From an uncultured Ruminococcus sp. (GTDB taxonomy: Bacteria > Bacillota > Clostridia > Oscillospirales > Ruminococcaceae), in the NCBI GenBank assembly GCA_947175005.1, contig CAMWLD010000073.1:1-8865 (forward strand): a stretch of 8,865 nt of DNA, read 5' to 3'. This document shows, one piece after another, positions 1-6,485 of this stretch. A program made the translations under genes and the position numbers. Within the stretch, counting starts at the first letter, position 1, and each line of letters starts with the position of its first letter. The notes beneath the pieces were generated by a model. It was not told the origin of the DNA, did no database searches, and saw only the letters and a program-made list of their open reading frames with translations.

Positions 1-825
1 GAAACGTCCGAGAAAAATGTTGATTCCGAAAACTCTCGGAAGCCTGTGCAGACGGGCAGGGAAATGCCAAAGGAGATCGAAAAGCGCTGTCAGAAGGTTT
101 ACAACCTGCTATACAAGCGGATAGGCAAGATAATGAGCGAAGAGGAATTCAAGGAATGGTCGAAATTCCTTTCCGATTTCAAGAGGGATTTCCGAAGCGG
201 CGACGCAGAGCTGGAGCAGATAGAGGATTTCCTGGTTTACTGGGAAACGGCGGTGAAGAAGCTTTCGAGGCGTTCGGGAAAGAGCAGGGCGGAAAAAACC
301 GAGCAGTTCAGAGAGGCGCTGCGGCGCGAGGATATTACGGGCGGCGATATTGACGAGGAGGGGCGTTTGACGGAGATCGACCCTGCGGTGAGAAATGTTT
401 TAAAGGCGGCGGCTTTTTATGGCAGCGTACAAGATGACGAGGGTGCGCCGACGGTGAAGACAAGGGCTGCCCGTATGAGGCTCGAGAAAAACGCTCCGAG
501 GGGGCAGGATATTTCCGAGAATGAATCTGGGCTGTCGGATATGTTTGACGAGGTGTCCCGTGAGGTCGATGAAAAGGCGGAGGAGACTGCCCGCATTATC
601 GAGGGAAGCGAGATCTCGCCTGCGGGGACGGAAAATCTGCCCGAAGAGAGGGTATTAAAGCCCTTTAATCCGCCGAAGTACAACACGGTACTGGAGGCTA
701 TGATGGACGGCAAGTACAAGTCGGACGAGCTGCTGGGTTCGGACGATGAGGAGGAGATCTCCGAGATAAGGGTGAACGGGAAAAAGGTGCGTTTGCCCGA
801 TTGGGAGAGGATTCCGAGGGAGTGA
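1..825 (+). CDS. Charged soluble protein of unknown function, 5' end outside window
   Basis: I do not recognise this protein. The reading frame is open from base 1 to the TGA at 823-825, giving 274 visible residues. A GTG at 46 and an ATG at 64 are possible internal starts, but neither has a well-spaced Shine-Dalgarno site, so the gene most likely begins upstream of the window. The product has no signal peptide or membrane segment. The N-terminal half is rich in Lys, Arg and Glu and likely helical. The middle and C-terminal parts are acidic and look partly disordered, with a run of Asp and Glu about 30 residues from the end. The last 20 residues return to an ordered-looking basic stretch (RVNGKKVRLPDW). 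A second TGA directly follows the first, and the next gene starts six bases after the first stop, so the two are probably translated from one mRNA. The high charge suggests a cytoplasmic partner of the membrane protein that follows; that is inference only. Confidence 0.7.
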   Translation, partial: ETSEKNVDSENSRKPVQTGREMPKEIEKRCQKVYNLLYKRIGKIMSEEEFKEWSKFLSDFKRDFRSGDAELEQIEDFLVYWETAVKKLSRRSGKSRAEKTEQFREALRREDITGGDIDEEGRLTEIDPAVRNVLKAAAFYGSVQDDEGAPTVKTRAARMRLEKNAPRGQDISENESGLSDMFDEVSREVDEKAEETARIIEGSEISPAGTENLPEERVLKPFNPPKYNTVLEAMMDGKYKSDELLGSDDEEEISEIRVNGKKVRLPDWERIPRE

Positions 826-831
826 TGAGAA

Positions 832-1623
832 GTGGACAGGCAGACGGACAGCCGCTTGGACAGCGTTTCCGAGAGAGTGAATTTTAAATATTTGCTCATT
901 TCCTGCGTGTTGTTTTTGGGGTTCGGGATTTTGAAGCTGGGAGAAGAGTGGAGCATTGTTGATTCTGCTGATTCTATGATATGGGTTGAAATAGATAGAT
1001 TCGGAACTGTCGGACTGCTGTTTTACACTGTGATCTTCAGCGGGCTGGAATGCATTGGGTCAGCTCCGCTTCTTATGGCGGCGGCTTCGCTGATGTACAG
1101 GGCTTTGAACGGTATCGGCGCCGGGAGGCTTGGGGGCTTTTTGCGTGCAGAGGTCTGGCTGCGGTCGATGGCGGTGCTGCTGCCGTTTATGGTGGCAATG
1201 AATTTATATAATACCTTGTTCTGGAACATCTTTTCTGTTGATGTTGACAGAGTGGGAACACTGCTTTTGCTGACATTGCTTCAGTCGTTGGTAGGGTGCG
1301 TTTATTACGGCTTTGCTGCCTGCGATCCAATGAAAAATATTAAGCTTGGGAAAATTTACAAGGCGGGTCTGAAAAGAGCGGTTCGCCGCCCCGGAAGGCT
1401 TATTATGACGGCTGTTTTATGCGCGGCGGCGTATTATCTGCTGTTTACTCTTCCGTTTAAGGCTTTGAACGAGACTGTGCTCGATTACAGGATATGTATA
1501 GCGATACTGGTTATATTGGATTCGCTTGCTCTGTTTGCACAATCATTGATATTTTATATTGTAATGCTTCAGAAGAAAAAAGCGGTCAAGGTTATTCTTG
1601 ATGAAAAAGATAGGGTGGTTTAA
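832..1623 (+). CDS. Polytopic membrane protein of unknown function
   Basis: The 263-residue product is an integral membrane protein with about six hydrophobic segments, near residues 18-36, 58-88, 112-134, 141-163, 189-208 and 220-246. The N-terminus is charged and has no cleavable signal. The loop at 164-188 and the C-terminal tail are Lys/Arg-rich, so by the positive-inside rule they should face the cytoplasm. I see no transporter, peptidase or kinase motif, and I cannot name a family. The start is GTG at 832, with an AGGGAG ribosome site at 818-823 inside the end of the previous gene. The stop of the upstream gene lies in the same frame, so no longer start is possible and the next Met is far downstream. 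The short spacing suggests translational coupling to the charged protein before it. The two could form a membrane-associated complex, but nothing in the sequence proves this. Confidence 0.75.
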   Translation: MDRQTDSRLDSVSERVNFKYLLISCVLFLGFGILKLGEEWSIVDSADSMIWVEIDRFGTVGLLFYTVIFSGLECIGSAPLLMAAASLMYRALNGIGAGRLGGFLRAEVWLRSMAVLLPFMVAMNLYNTLFWNIFSVDVDRVGTLLLLTLLQSLVGCVYYGFAACDPMKNIKLGKIYKAGLKRAVRRPGRLIMTAVLCAAAYYLLFTLPFKALNETVLDYRICIAILVILDSLALFAQSLIFYIVMLQKKKAVKVILDEKDRVV

Positions 1624-1682
1624 ATCAAGCGGTGTGTATACGCTGCATAGGTTTAAATACCAACTTAAAATACAAGCCCAAT

Positions 1683-1690
1683 GGAGGAAA
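1683..1690 (+). promoter_or_regulatory. Ribosome binding site that decides the start at 1696
   Basis: GGAGGAAA lies five bases before the ATG at 1696. The earlier in-frame ATG at 1681 overlaps this site and has no Shine-Dalgarno sequence of its own, so translation should begin at 1696. Confidence 0.8.
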
Positions 1691-1695
1691 TACAA

Positions 1696-2346
1696 ATGGA
1701 TTTCATTAACGAGGCTAATGCCATAAACGGGTTGGCGGATTCGGTTGTTAAAGGGGGAATTGCCCTTTTTAACGGGATAAAATATATTTATTCCATTGCC
1801 GAAAGCAGCTTTTACTCGGTAGATATAAAGGACGCTTTCAAGATCGTTCTGAACAATATTTACGACACGGATTCGCTGACGGCGCTGGGTCTGCGGCTGG
1901 ACAACGAGACCTGCAGAGAGATGATGAGCGATGAGTACAACAAGGTGCTGCCGCTTATTGTTTACAGCTTGGCGGTGCGCATTCCTGTGCTCAAGAACCT
2001 TAAAGGCGAGAGCGGACCTATGACGGACGATCAGCTTTACAAGGTCTATGCGGAGGTGCTTTCGAGGGGGGCGGAAAACTGCGGGGACGCTGTGGCGGAG
2101 ACCTTTATGGAGATAAAATATCTGGTGCGCAAGGGGCGCAAGCTCCCGCCCTACAATGCGGACTGGTTCAAGACCTACATTTACACGAACGTTCCCGCTT
2201 TATCGGAGATCACCAACAAGAATATGTTTTTGCTGGGGTTTGCGGACGTGCTTTTTGCAATGTTCTACTCCTGTCTGGAGGAGGCTTTGTTTGAAAAGAT
2301 AAAGGAATATGCGGCGGATGATTTCGGCGAGGCGGTGGAGATCTGA
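1696..2346 (+). CDS. Soluble helical protein of unknown function
   Basis: This gene encodes 216 residues when started at the ATG at 1696, five residues inside the longest open frame; the GGAGGAAA site fixes that choice. I do not recognise the family. The product looks mainly alpha-helical. Moderately hydrophobic stretches near residues 18-34, 84-100 and 176-194 are interrupted by polar or charged residues and look more like buried or amphipathic helices than clear membrane spans. The C-terminus is acidic. No catalytic motif is visible, and its three scattered cysteines (about 73, 129 and 193) make no metal-site pattern. It is separated from the membrane protein upstream by 72 bases with no clear terminator, and from the small membrane protein downstream by 17 bases. 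It is probably part of the same transcription unit of uncharacterised genes. Confidence 0.7.
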   Translation: MDFINEANAINGLADSVVKGGIALFNGIKYIYSIAESSFYSVDIKDAFKIVLNNIYDTDSLTALGLRLDNETCREMMSDEYNKVLPLIVYSLAVRIPVLKNLKGESGPMTDDQLYKVYAEVLSRGAENCGDAVAETFMEIKYLVRKGRKLPPYNADWFKTYIYTNVPALSEITNKNMFLLGFADVLFAMFYSCLEEALFEKIKEYAADDFGEAVEI

Positions 2347-2363
2347 ACGGGAGGCGGATATTT

Positions 2364-2738
2364 ATGAACAGATATCTGAAAACGCTTTTGTGGATACTTG
2401 GCACTGTTATTTCGGTGCTTGCGGTGACGCATATGATTCTCTTGATTATGAGTTCCGATTTTGCGTCTTATGTTTTTTTGGATATTCTGAAAAGATTTAC
2501 AAAAGGCTTCCTTAAACTTATGCGGTTTTTGAAAATCGCTTTGCTTATCGGAATATTTGCATTCAGAAAACCGCTGCTGGGGCTTGCGAGGAAAATCGTC
2601 GGGCAGATATGGGAATGCATTCTGATATACCGTGACAACAGGCAGGAATACAGCGACAGGGTTATAGGACAGGTAAGGCAGGGGCTGGATACGGTAAAAA
2701 ATATTTTGGAAAGTGATTATAATGACAAAAGCATATAA
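2364..2738 (+). CDS. Small two-helix membrane protein of unknown function
   Basis: The product has 124 residues. A strong membrane segment lies at about residues 7-29, and a second hydrophobic stretch at about 55-68 is flanked by Lys and Arg. A soluble C-terminal tail from about residue 85 onward looks helical and charged (EYSDRV, then RQGLDTVKNIL). The start is well supported: GGGAGG at 2349-2354 lies nine bases before the ATG. The gene follows the previous stop by 17 bases, so the two are likely co-transcribed. I do not recognise the family. The first segment could serve as an uncleaved signal anchor. The Lys-rich region between the two segments suggests that this loop is cytoplasmic. Confidence 0.7.
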   Translation: MNRYLKTLLWILGTVISVLAVTHMILLIMSSDFASYVFLDILKRFTKGFLKLMRFLKIALLIGIFAFRKPLLGLARKIVGQIWECILIYRDNRQEYSDRVIGQVRQGLDTVKNILESDYNDKSI

Positions 2739-2768
2739 AAATTTTTAAGAGAGGACTGTGTTTATAAA

Positions 2769-3275
2769 ATGGCGAAAACTGTTTATTTATGCGGATTTAT
2801 GGGCTGCGGCAAGACTACGGTGGGAAATGTTCTTGCGGAAAAATTACAGCTCGGTTACTGCGATATGGACGCTTACATAGAGGAGACTTTGGGAATGACC
2901 ATTCCCGAAATTTTCGAGGAAAAGGGGGAGGAATATTTCAGGCAGCAGGAGACGCTGGCGGTAAAAGCCTTAGGCGAGAGGGGCGGCGTTATTGCCTGCG
3001 GCGGCGGTGCTATGCTTAGGGCGGAAAATGCCGAGGCGGCAAGGGGATATGGCAGGGTAGTATTTATTGATGTTCCTTATGAAGTCTGCTGGGGGAGGAT
3101 AAAGGACGACCCGGGGAGGCCTATTGTTTCACGGAACACAAAGGAATCACTCAAGGTTATCTATGACGACCGCAGTCCTGTGTACAGGACGCATTCAACC
3201 GATTCGGTTGACGGGACGGGCAGTCCCGAAGAGATAGCCGAAAGCATTGCGGCGCTTACAGCAGTCTCAAGCTGA
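2769..3275 (+). CDS. aroK: Shikimate kinase
   Basis: This enzyme transfers phosphate from ATP to the 3-hydroxyl of shikimate, the fifth step of the shikimate pathway to chorismate and the aromatic amino acids, in the cytoplasm. The 168 residues match the usual family length and all key parts are present: the Walker A loop at residues 9-17 (GFMGCGKTT), the Mg- and shikimate-binding aspartates D32 and D34 in CDMDAYIE, R58 and E61 in the shikimate-binding region, the glycine triplet at 78-80, the LID arginine R117 in GRPI, and R135 near the C-terminus in DDRSPVYR. The gene begins 30 bases after the small membrane protein. Its ribosome site, GAGAGG at 2749-2754, has a spacer of 14 bases, longer than ideal, but no other in-frame start lies upstream. 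No other aromatic-pathway gene is in view. The assignment is secure at family level. Confidence 0.95.
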   Translation: MAKTVYLCGFMGCGKTTVGNVLAEKLQLGYCDMDAYIEETLGMTIPEIFEEKGEEYFRQQETLAVKALGERGGVIACGGGAMLRAENAEAARGYGRVVFIDVPYEVCWGRIKDDPGRPIVSRNTKESLKVIYDDRSPVYRTHSTDSVDGTGSPEEIAESIAALTAVSS

Positions 3276-3306
3276 AAACCTATTGCTTTTCTGCAAGGCT
3301 TTCGGT
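3271..3306 (+). repeat. Inverted repeat (RNA hairpin) over the end of aroK
   Basis: Bases 3271-3280 (GCTGAAAACC) can pair with 3297-3306 (GGCTTTCGGT) with one mismatch and two G-T pairs. Inside, TTGC at 3283-3286 pairs with GCAA at 3293-3296 around a six-base loop, leaving TA as a bulge. In all, 13 of 14 positions can pair. The hairpin includes the last base pairs of the aroK frame and its stop codon. It is followed by an A-rich tract rather than T's, so it does not look like a standard intrinsic terminator on either strand. It may protect or process the 3' end of the upstream message, or separate expression of aroK from that of the activase gene. Confidence 0.45.
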
Positions 3307-3349
3307 CATAAAAAAAGAAAATTAATCTTATAAAAAAGGATAGAAATAA

Positions 3350-6292
3350 ATGGAAAAGAAAACTTATAATTTAGGCGTGGACATTGGCTCGACTACCGTT
3401 AAGACGGTGATACTGGAGAACGGGAAGATCATTTTCTCTAAGTATCAGCGGCATTTCTCTAAGGTAAGAGAGACGGCGGCGGAGCAGATCGAAGAGATAG
3501 GCAAGCTTTACCCCGAGGCGGATTTTAAAATGGCGATCACGGGCTCGGCGGGGCTTGGTCTTGCAGGGGCGGCGGGACTGCCCTTTGTGCAGGAGGTACA
3601 CAGTGCGTTCATTGCGGTGGGAAAGGATTATCCCGACGCTGACTGCGTTATTGAGCTGGGGGGCGAGGACGCTAAGATAATATTCCTTACGGGGGGCACG
3701 GAGCAGAGAATGAACGGTTCTTGTGCGGGCGGCACGGGAGCGTTTATAGATCAGATGGCTACGCTGTTGGGTATTTCCGTTGATGAGATGGACAGGCTCG
3801 CGCTGAAGGCAGAGAAGCTTTATCCTATTGCTTCGAGGTGCGGTGTTTTTGCAAAATCCGACATTCAGCCTCTTTTAAATCAGGGAGCTAAGAGAGAGGA
3901 TATTTCTGCTTCGATATTCCAGGCGGTTGTGGATCAGACCGTTTCTGGCTTGGCGCAGGGGCGGCAGATAAAGGGTAAGGTGCTGTTTTTGGGCGGTCCT
4001 CTTACGTTTATAAAGGGTCTCCGAAAGGCGTTTACGGACACGCTGAAGCTGGATGATGAGCACGCCATTTTCCCCGAAAATGCTCAGTGCTTTATGGCAT
4101 ACGGCAGTGCTTTGTATGCGGGGGATAATGAAGAGGAGACGTTCACTCCCGGGGAGATAGTGAACAAGATAAGGACGGCGGCGGTAAGTGATGATATTAT
4201 TACGGGGAAGAGGCTGTTTGAAAATCAGGCGCAGTATGATGAATTTGTAAAGCGGCACTCCAGTCACAGTCTGCCCGAGGAGGATATTTCCACTTACGAG
4301 GGTGAGGCGTATCTGGGTATTGACGCGGGAAGCACGACTACAAAGCTTGTGCTTGTTACGCCGCAGAAAAAGCTTTTATACAGCCATTACTGCTCAAACA
4401 AGGGGCAGCCGTTGGACGTTATCACGGAGCAATTGGAAAAAATTTACAAGCTTTCGGGGGACAGGATCGTTATCCGCTCGTCGGCGGTGACGGGGTACGG
4501 TGAAGACCTGATAAAGTCGGGACTGGGGATAGATTACGGCTTGGTTGAGACGGTGGCGCACTACAGGGCGGCGGCTCATTTCTGCCCCGATGTTGATTTT
4601 ATCATTGACATTGGCGGGCAGGATATAAAGTGCTTTAAGATAAAGAACAAGGCCATTGACAGCATTATGCTCAACGAAGCTTGTTCCTCGGGGTGCGGGT
4701 CGTTTATACAGACCTTTGCGCAGGCTTTGGGCTACGAGATAGCGGACTTTGCGGCGCTGGGACTTTTTGCGGAGAGACCTGTTGACCTGGGGTCGCGGTG
4801 CACGGTATTTATGAACAGCTCGGTAAAGCAGGCGCAGAAGGACGGGGCTACGGTTGAGGATATTTCGGCGGGGCTTTCTTCTTCCATAATAAAGAATGCC
4901 ATTTACAAGGTAATCCGTGCGAATTCGGCGGAGGAACTTGGAAAAAATATTGTGGTACAGGGGGGTACGTTCCTTAATGACGCTGTGCTGCGGACTTTTG
5001 AGCAGGAACTTGATATGAATGTGGTAAGGCCTGCGATCGCGGGGCTTATGGGGGCGTTCGGTGCGGCGTTATATGCCATGGAGATGTGCAAAAAGGAAAA
5101 GAAGCTGGCTTCCACGATAATCACTTCAAAGGGGCTGGACACTTTCAGCTACAAGTCAAGGCAGATGACCTGCAAGGGGTGCACGGCAAAATGCGCTCTT
5201 ACCATGATAAGCTTTTCGGACGGTCACAAGCACATAAGCGGAAACCGCTGCGAAAAGGGCGCGGGGCTGAAACGGACGGAGGATATTCCTTGTTTGTATG
5301 AATATAAGTACAAGAGGATACTGGAGGAAATGGACAGGGGGACGCCGAAAAATCCGAAGGCGGTTATCGGGTTGCCGCTGGTGCTGGGCTTTTATGAGCA
5401 GCTGCCTTTCTGGAAGGCCATGTTTGAGCATTTGGGCTTCAAGGTGATAATTTCCTCGGAAAGCTCGAGAGATATGTATTTCAAGGGGCAGCACACAATT
5501 CCCTCGGACACGGTATGTTATCCTGCTAAGCTGGCGCACGGGCATATTATTGATCTGCTGGAAAAGGGTGCGGACATTATTTTCTACCCCTGCGAGACCT
5601 ACAACATTGACGAGGGGCACTCGGACAACAACTACAACTGCCCTGTTGTGGCGTATTACCCCGAGGTTCTCAAGGCAAACATACCGGGGCTTAACAAGGA
5701 TAATTTCCTTTATCCGTACATGGACATAAATCTGCCTAAGCACATTGCACAGAGTATGTGCAAGGAATTTGCGAGATTCCGTTTAAAGCCGAAGGACGTT
5801 AAAGAGGGCTGGGAAAAGGGTATGAAGGCTCTGGACAAATACCGCAGGGACATTATTGCGGAGGGGCAGCGGGTAATCCGTGCGGCGAGGGAAAAGAAGA
5901 TGCCCATTATTGTAATAAGCGGGCGGCCTTATCATCTTGACCCCGAGATAAATCACGGCATTCACAAGCTGATAACCTCTCTCGGCATGGCGGTGATAAC
6001 GGAGGACAGTGTTTGTCATTTGGCGGAGACTCCCGTTTTGCACGTACTTAATCAGTGGACTTACCATTCGAGGCTTTACAGGGCGGCGCAGTATGTTACC
6101 ACACAGCCCGATATGCAGCTTGTACAGCTGGTTTCCTTCGGCTGCGGCATTGACGCTGTTACCACCGACGAGGTGCGGAGCATTCTGGAGCGCAGCGGAA
6201 AGCTGTACACGCAGCTGAAAATTGATGAGATAAGCAATCTGGGCGCTGTGAAGATAAGGCTTAGGAGCTTGCAGGCGGCGATCAACGGCTAA
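3350..6292 (+). CDS. 2-hydroxyacyl-CoA dehydratase activase-like protein, tandem ASKHA domains plus DUF2229-like region
   Basis: The protein belongs to the HgdC/BadF/BcrA family, ATPases that use ATP to push an electron from an iron-sulfur cluster to a partner enzyme. It has two activase domains in one chain. The first (about residues 5-258) has DIGSTTVK at 11-18, ELGGEDAK at 102-109 and cysteines C125 and C164. The second (about 320-580) has DAGSTTTK at 325-332, DIGGQDIK at 420-427 and cysteines C445 and C484. Each pair is 39 residues apart, as in HgdC, where these residues bind a [4Fe-4S] cluster across the dimer. Next come C608, C611, C615 and C634, then a DUF2229/COG3580-like region to the end, with conserved-looking DTVCYPAKLAHGH (721-733), YPCE and SFGCGIDAV motifs. 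At 980 residues it is shorter than fusions of about 1400 residues that carry a further C-terminal domain. The start has AAAGGA at 3335-3340, nine bases before the ATG. The in vivo acceptor is unknown; no dehydratase subunit gene is visible. Confidence 0.9.
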   Translation: MEKKTYNLGVDIGSTTVKTVILENGKIIFSKYQRHFSKVRETAAEQIEEIGKLYPEADFKMAITGSAGLGLAGAAGLPFVQEVHSAFIAVGKDYPDADCVIELGGEDAKIIFLTGGTEQRMNGSCAGGTGAFIDQMATLLGISVDEMDRLALKAEKLYPIASRCGVFAKSDIQPLLNQGAKREDISASIFQAVVDQTVSGLAQGRQIKGKVLFLGGPLTFIKGLRKAFTDTLKLDDEHAIFPENAQCFMAYGSALYAGDNEEETFTPGEIVNKIRTAAVSDDIITGKRLFENQAQYDEFVKRHSSHSLPEEDISTYEGEAYLGIDAGSTTTKLVLVTPQKKLLYSHYCSNKGQPLDVITEQLEKIYKLSGDRIVIRSSAVTGYGEDLIKSGLGIDYGLVETVAHYRAAAHFCPDVDFIIDIGGQDIKCFKIKNKAIDSIMLNEACSSGCGSFIQTFAQALGYEIADFAALGLFAERPVDLGSRCTVFMNSSVKQAQKDGATVEDISAGLSSSIIKNAIYKVIRANSAEELGKNIVVQGGTFLNDAVLRTFEQELDMNVVRPAIAGLMGAFGAALYAMEMCKKEKKLASTIITSKGLDTFSYKSRQMTCKGCTAKCALTMISFSDGHKHISGNRCEKGAGLKRTEDIPCLYEYKYKRILEEMDRGTPKNPKAVIGLPLVLGFYEQLPFWKAMFEHLGFKVIISSESSRDMYFKGQHTIPSDTVCYPAKLAHGHIIDLLEKGADIIFYPCETYNIDEGHSDNNYNCPVVAYYPEVLKANIPGLNKDNFLYPYMDINLPKHIAQSMCKEFARFRLKPKDVKEGWEKGMKALDKYRRDIIAEGQRVIRAAREKKMPIIVISGRPYHLDPEINHGIHKLITSLGMAVITEDSVCHLAETPVLHVLNQWTYHSRLYRAAQYVTTQPDMQLVQLVSFGCGIDAVTTDEVRSILERSGKLYTQLKIDEISNLGAVKIRLRSLQAAING

Positions 6293-6316
6293 TTAGGCTA
6301 ATTAATAATTAATAAT
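6287..6316 (+). repeat. Short tandem duplications at the activase stop codon
   Basis: GGCTAATTA occurs twice back to back (6287-6295 and 6296-6304), the first copy carrying the stop codon TAA of the activase gene. It runs into AATTAAT repeated twice plus AAT (6300-6316), a seven-base period. This looks like slippage-type duplication or the AT-rich edge of a dispersed intergenic repeat. Confidence 0.6.
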
Positions 6317-6438
6317 GAGTGGTCGGGCCGGCTTTATCTGACCGGATATTGTTTAATGTGAATTTCGACCGAATTTTATATTTTATAAAAATGTTGAGGT
6401 ATAGTTAAAAAGCAGGTAAGGGGTATGATGAAATATCT

Positions 6439-6466
6439 TGCCTCTTGCTTCCTGCCTCTTGCCTCT
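6439..6466 (+). repeat. Heptanucleotide tandem repeat, four copies of TGCCTCT
   Basis: The 28 bases divide exactly into four seven-base units: TGCCTCT, TGCTTCC, TGCCTCT, TGCCTCT. The second unit differs at two positions. The array ends four bases before the ribosome site of the next gene, so its RNA is a pyrimidine-rich tract in the 5' untranslated leader. A frame through it is open from a TTG at 6438, but that would only translate the repeat and is not believed. Confidence 0.85.
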
Positions 6467-6470
6467 AATA

Positions 6471-6477
6471 GAAGGAG
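6471..6477 (+). promoter_or_regulatory. Ribosome binding site that decides the start at 6486
   Basis: GAAGGAG lies eight bases before the ATG at 6486. The longer open frame from TTG 6438 has no Shine-Dalgarno site and would read through the heptamer repeat, so 6486 is the start. Confidence 0.85.
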
Positions 6478-6485
6478 CAATTAAA

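Larger units (their letters stand above)
6293..6485. other. Intergenic region of 193 bases without a gene
   Basis: This gap opens with the AT-rich seven-base repeats. It then holds a GC-rich patch (6321-6345) in which GGTC at 6321 can pair with GACC at 6340, or CCGG at 6328 with CCGG at 6342; these stems are only four base pairs. A weakly T-rich stretch follows, so a poor terminator for the activase gene is possible but not supported. The part at 6370-6410 is very AT-rich and may hold the promoter of the next gene, although I cannot find a convincing -35/-10 pair. It ends with the heptamer repeat and the ribosome site. I see no coding region. Confidence 0.6.

Noticed and set aside
46..66. GTG at 46 or ATG at 64 as the true start of the first gene
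   Set aside because: Neither has a properly spaced ribosome site, and the frame is open to base 1, so the gene is more likely cut by the window edge.
417..956. Antisense open frame of 179 residues on the - strand
   Set aside because: It lies opposite two + strand genes with good context, has Ser-rich low-complexity composition expected from the complement of Glu/Asp-rich coding, and shows no ribosome site or family motif.
1681..1695. ATG at 1681 as the start of the 216-residue protein
   Set aside because: This ATG overlaps the GGAGGAAA site that serves the ATG at 1696 and has no Shine-Dalgarno sequence upstream.
3271..3320. Intrinsic terminator after aroK
   Set aside because: The hairpin is good, but the following tract is A-rich rather than T-rich on the + strand, and the other side gives no T run for the - strand.
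5156..5743. Antisense open frame of 195 residues on the - strand
   Set aside because: It is fully inside the activase gene, which has strong family motifs through this stretch; it is a shadow frame.
6363..6405. Sigma-A type promoter before the small gene
   Set aside because: TATAAA at 6385 and TATAGT at 6400 resemble -10 boxes, but no acceptable -35 box lies at 16-18 bases upstream; in an AT-rich gap such matches are expected by chance.
6438..6485. TTG start at 6438 adding 16 residues to the small two-half protein
   Set aside because: The added residues only translate the heptamer repeat; GAAGGAG correctly spaced before ATG 6486 is far better.
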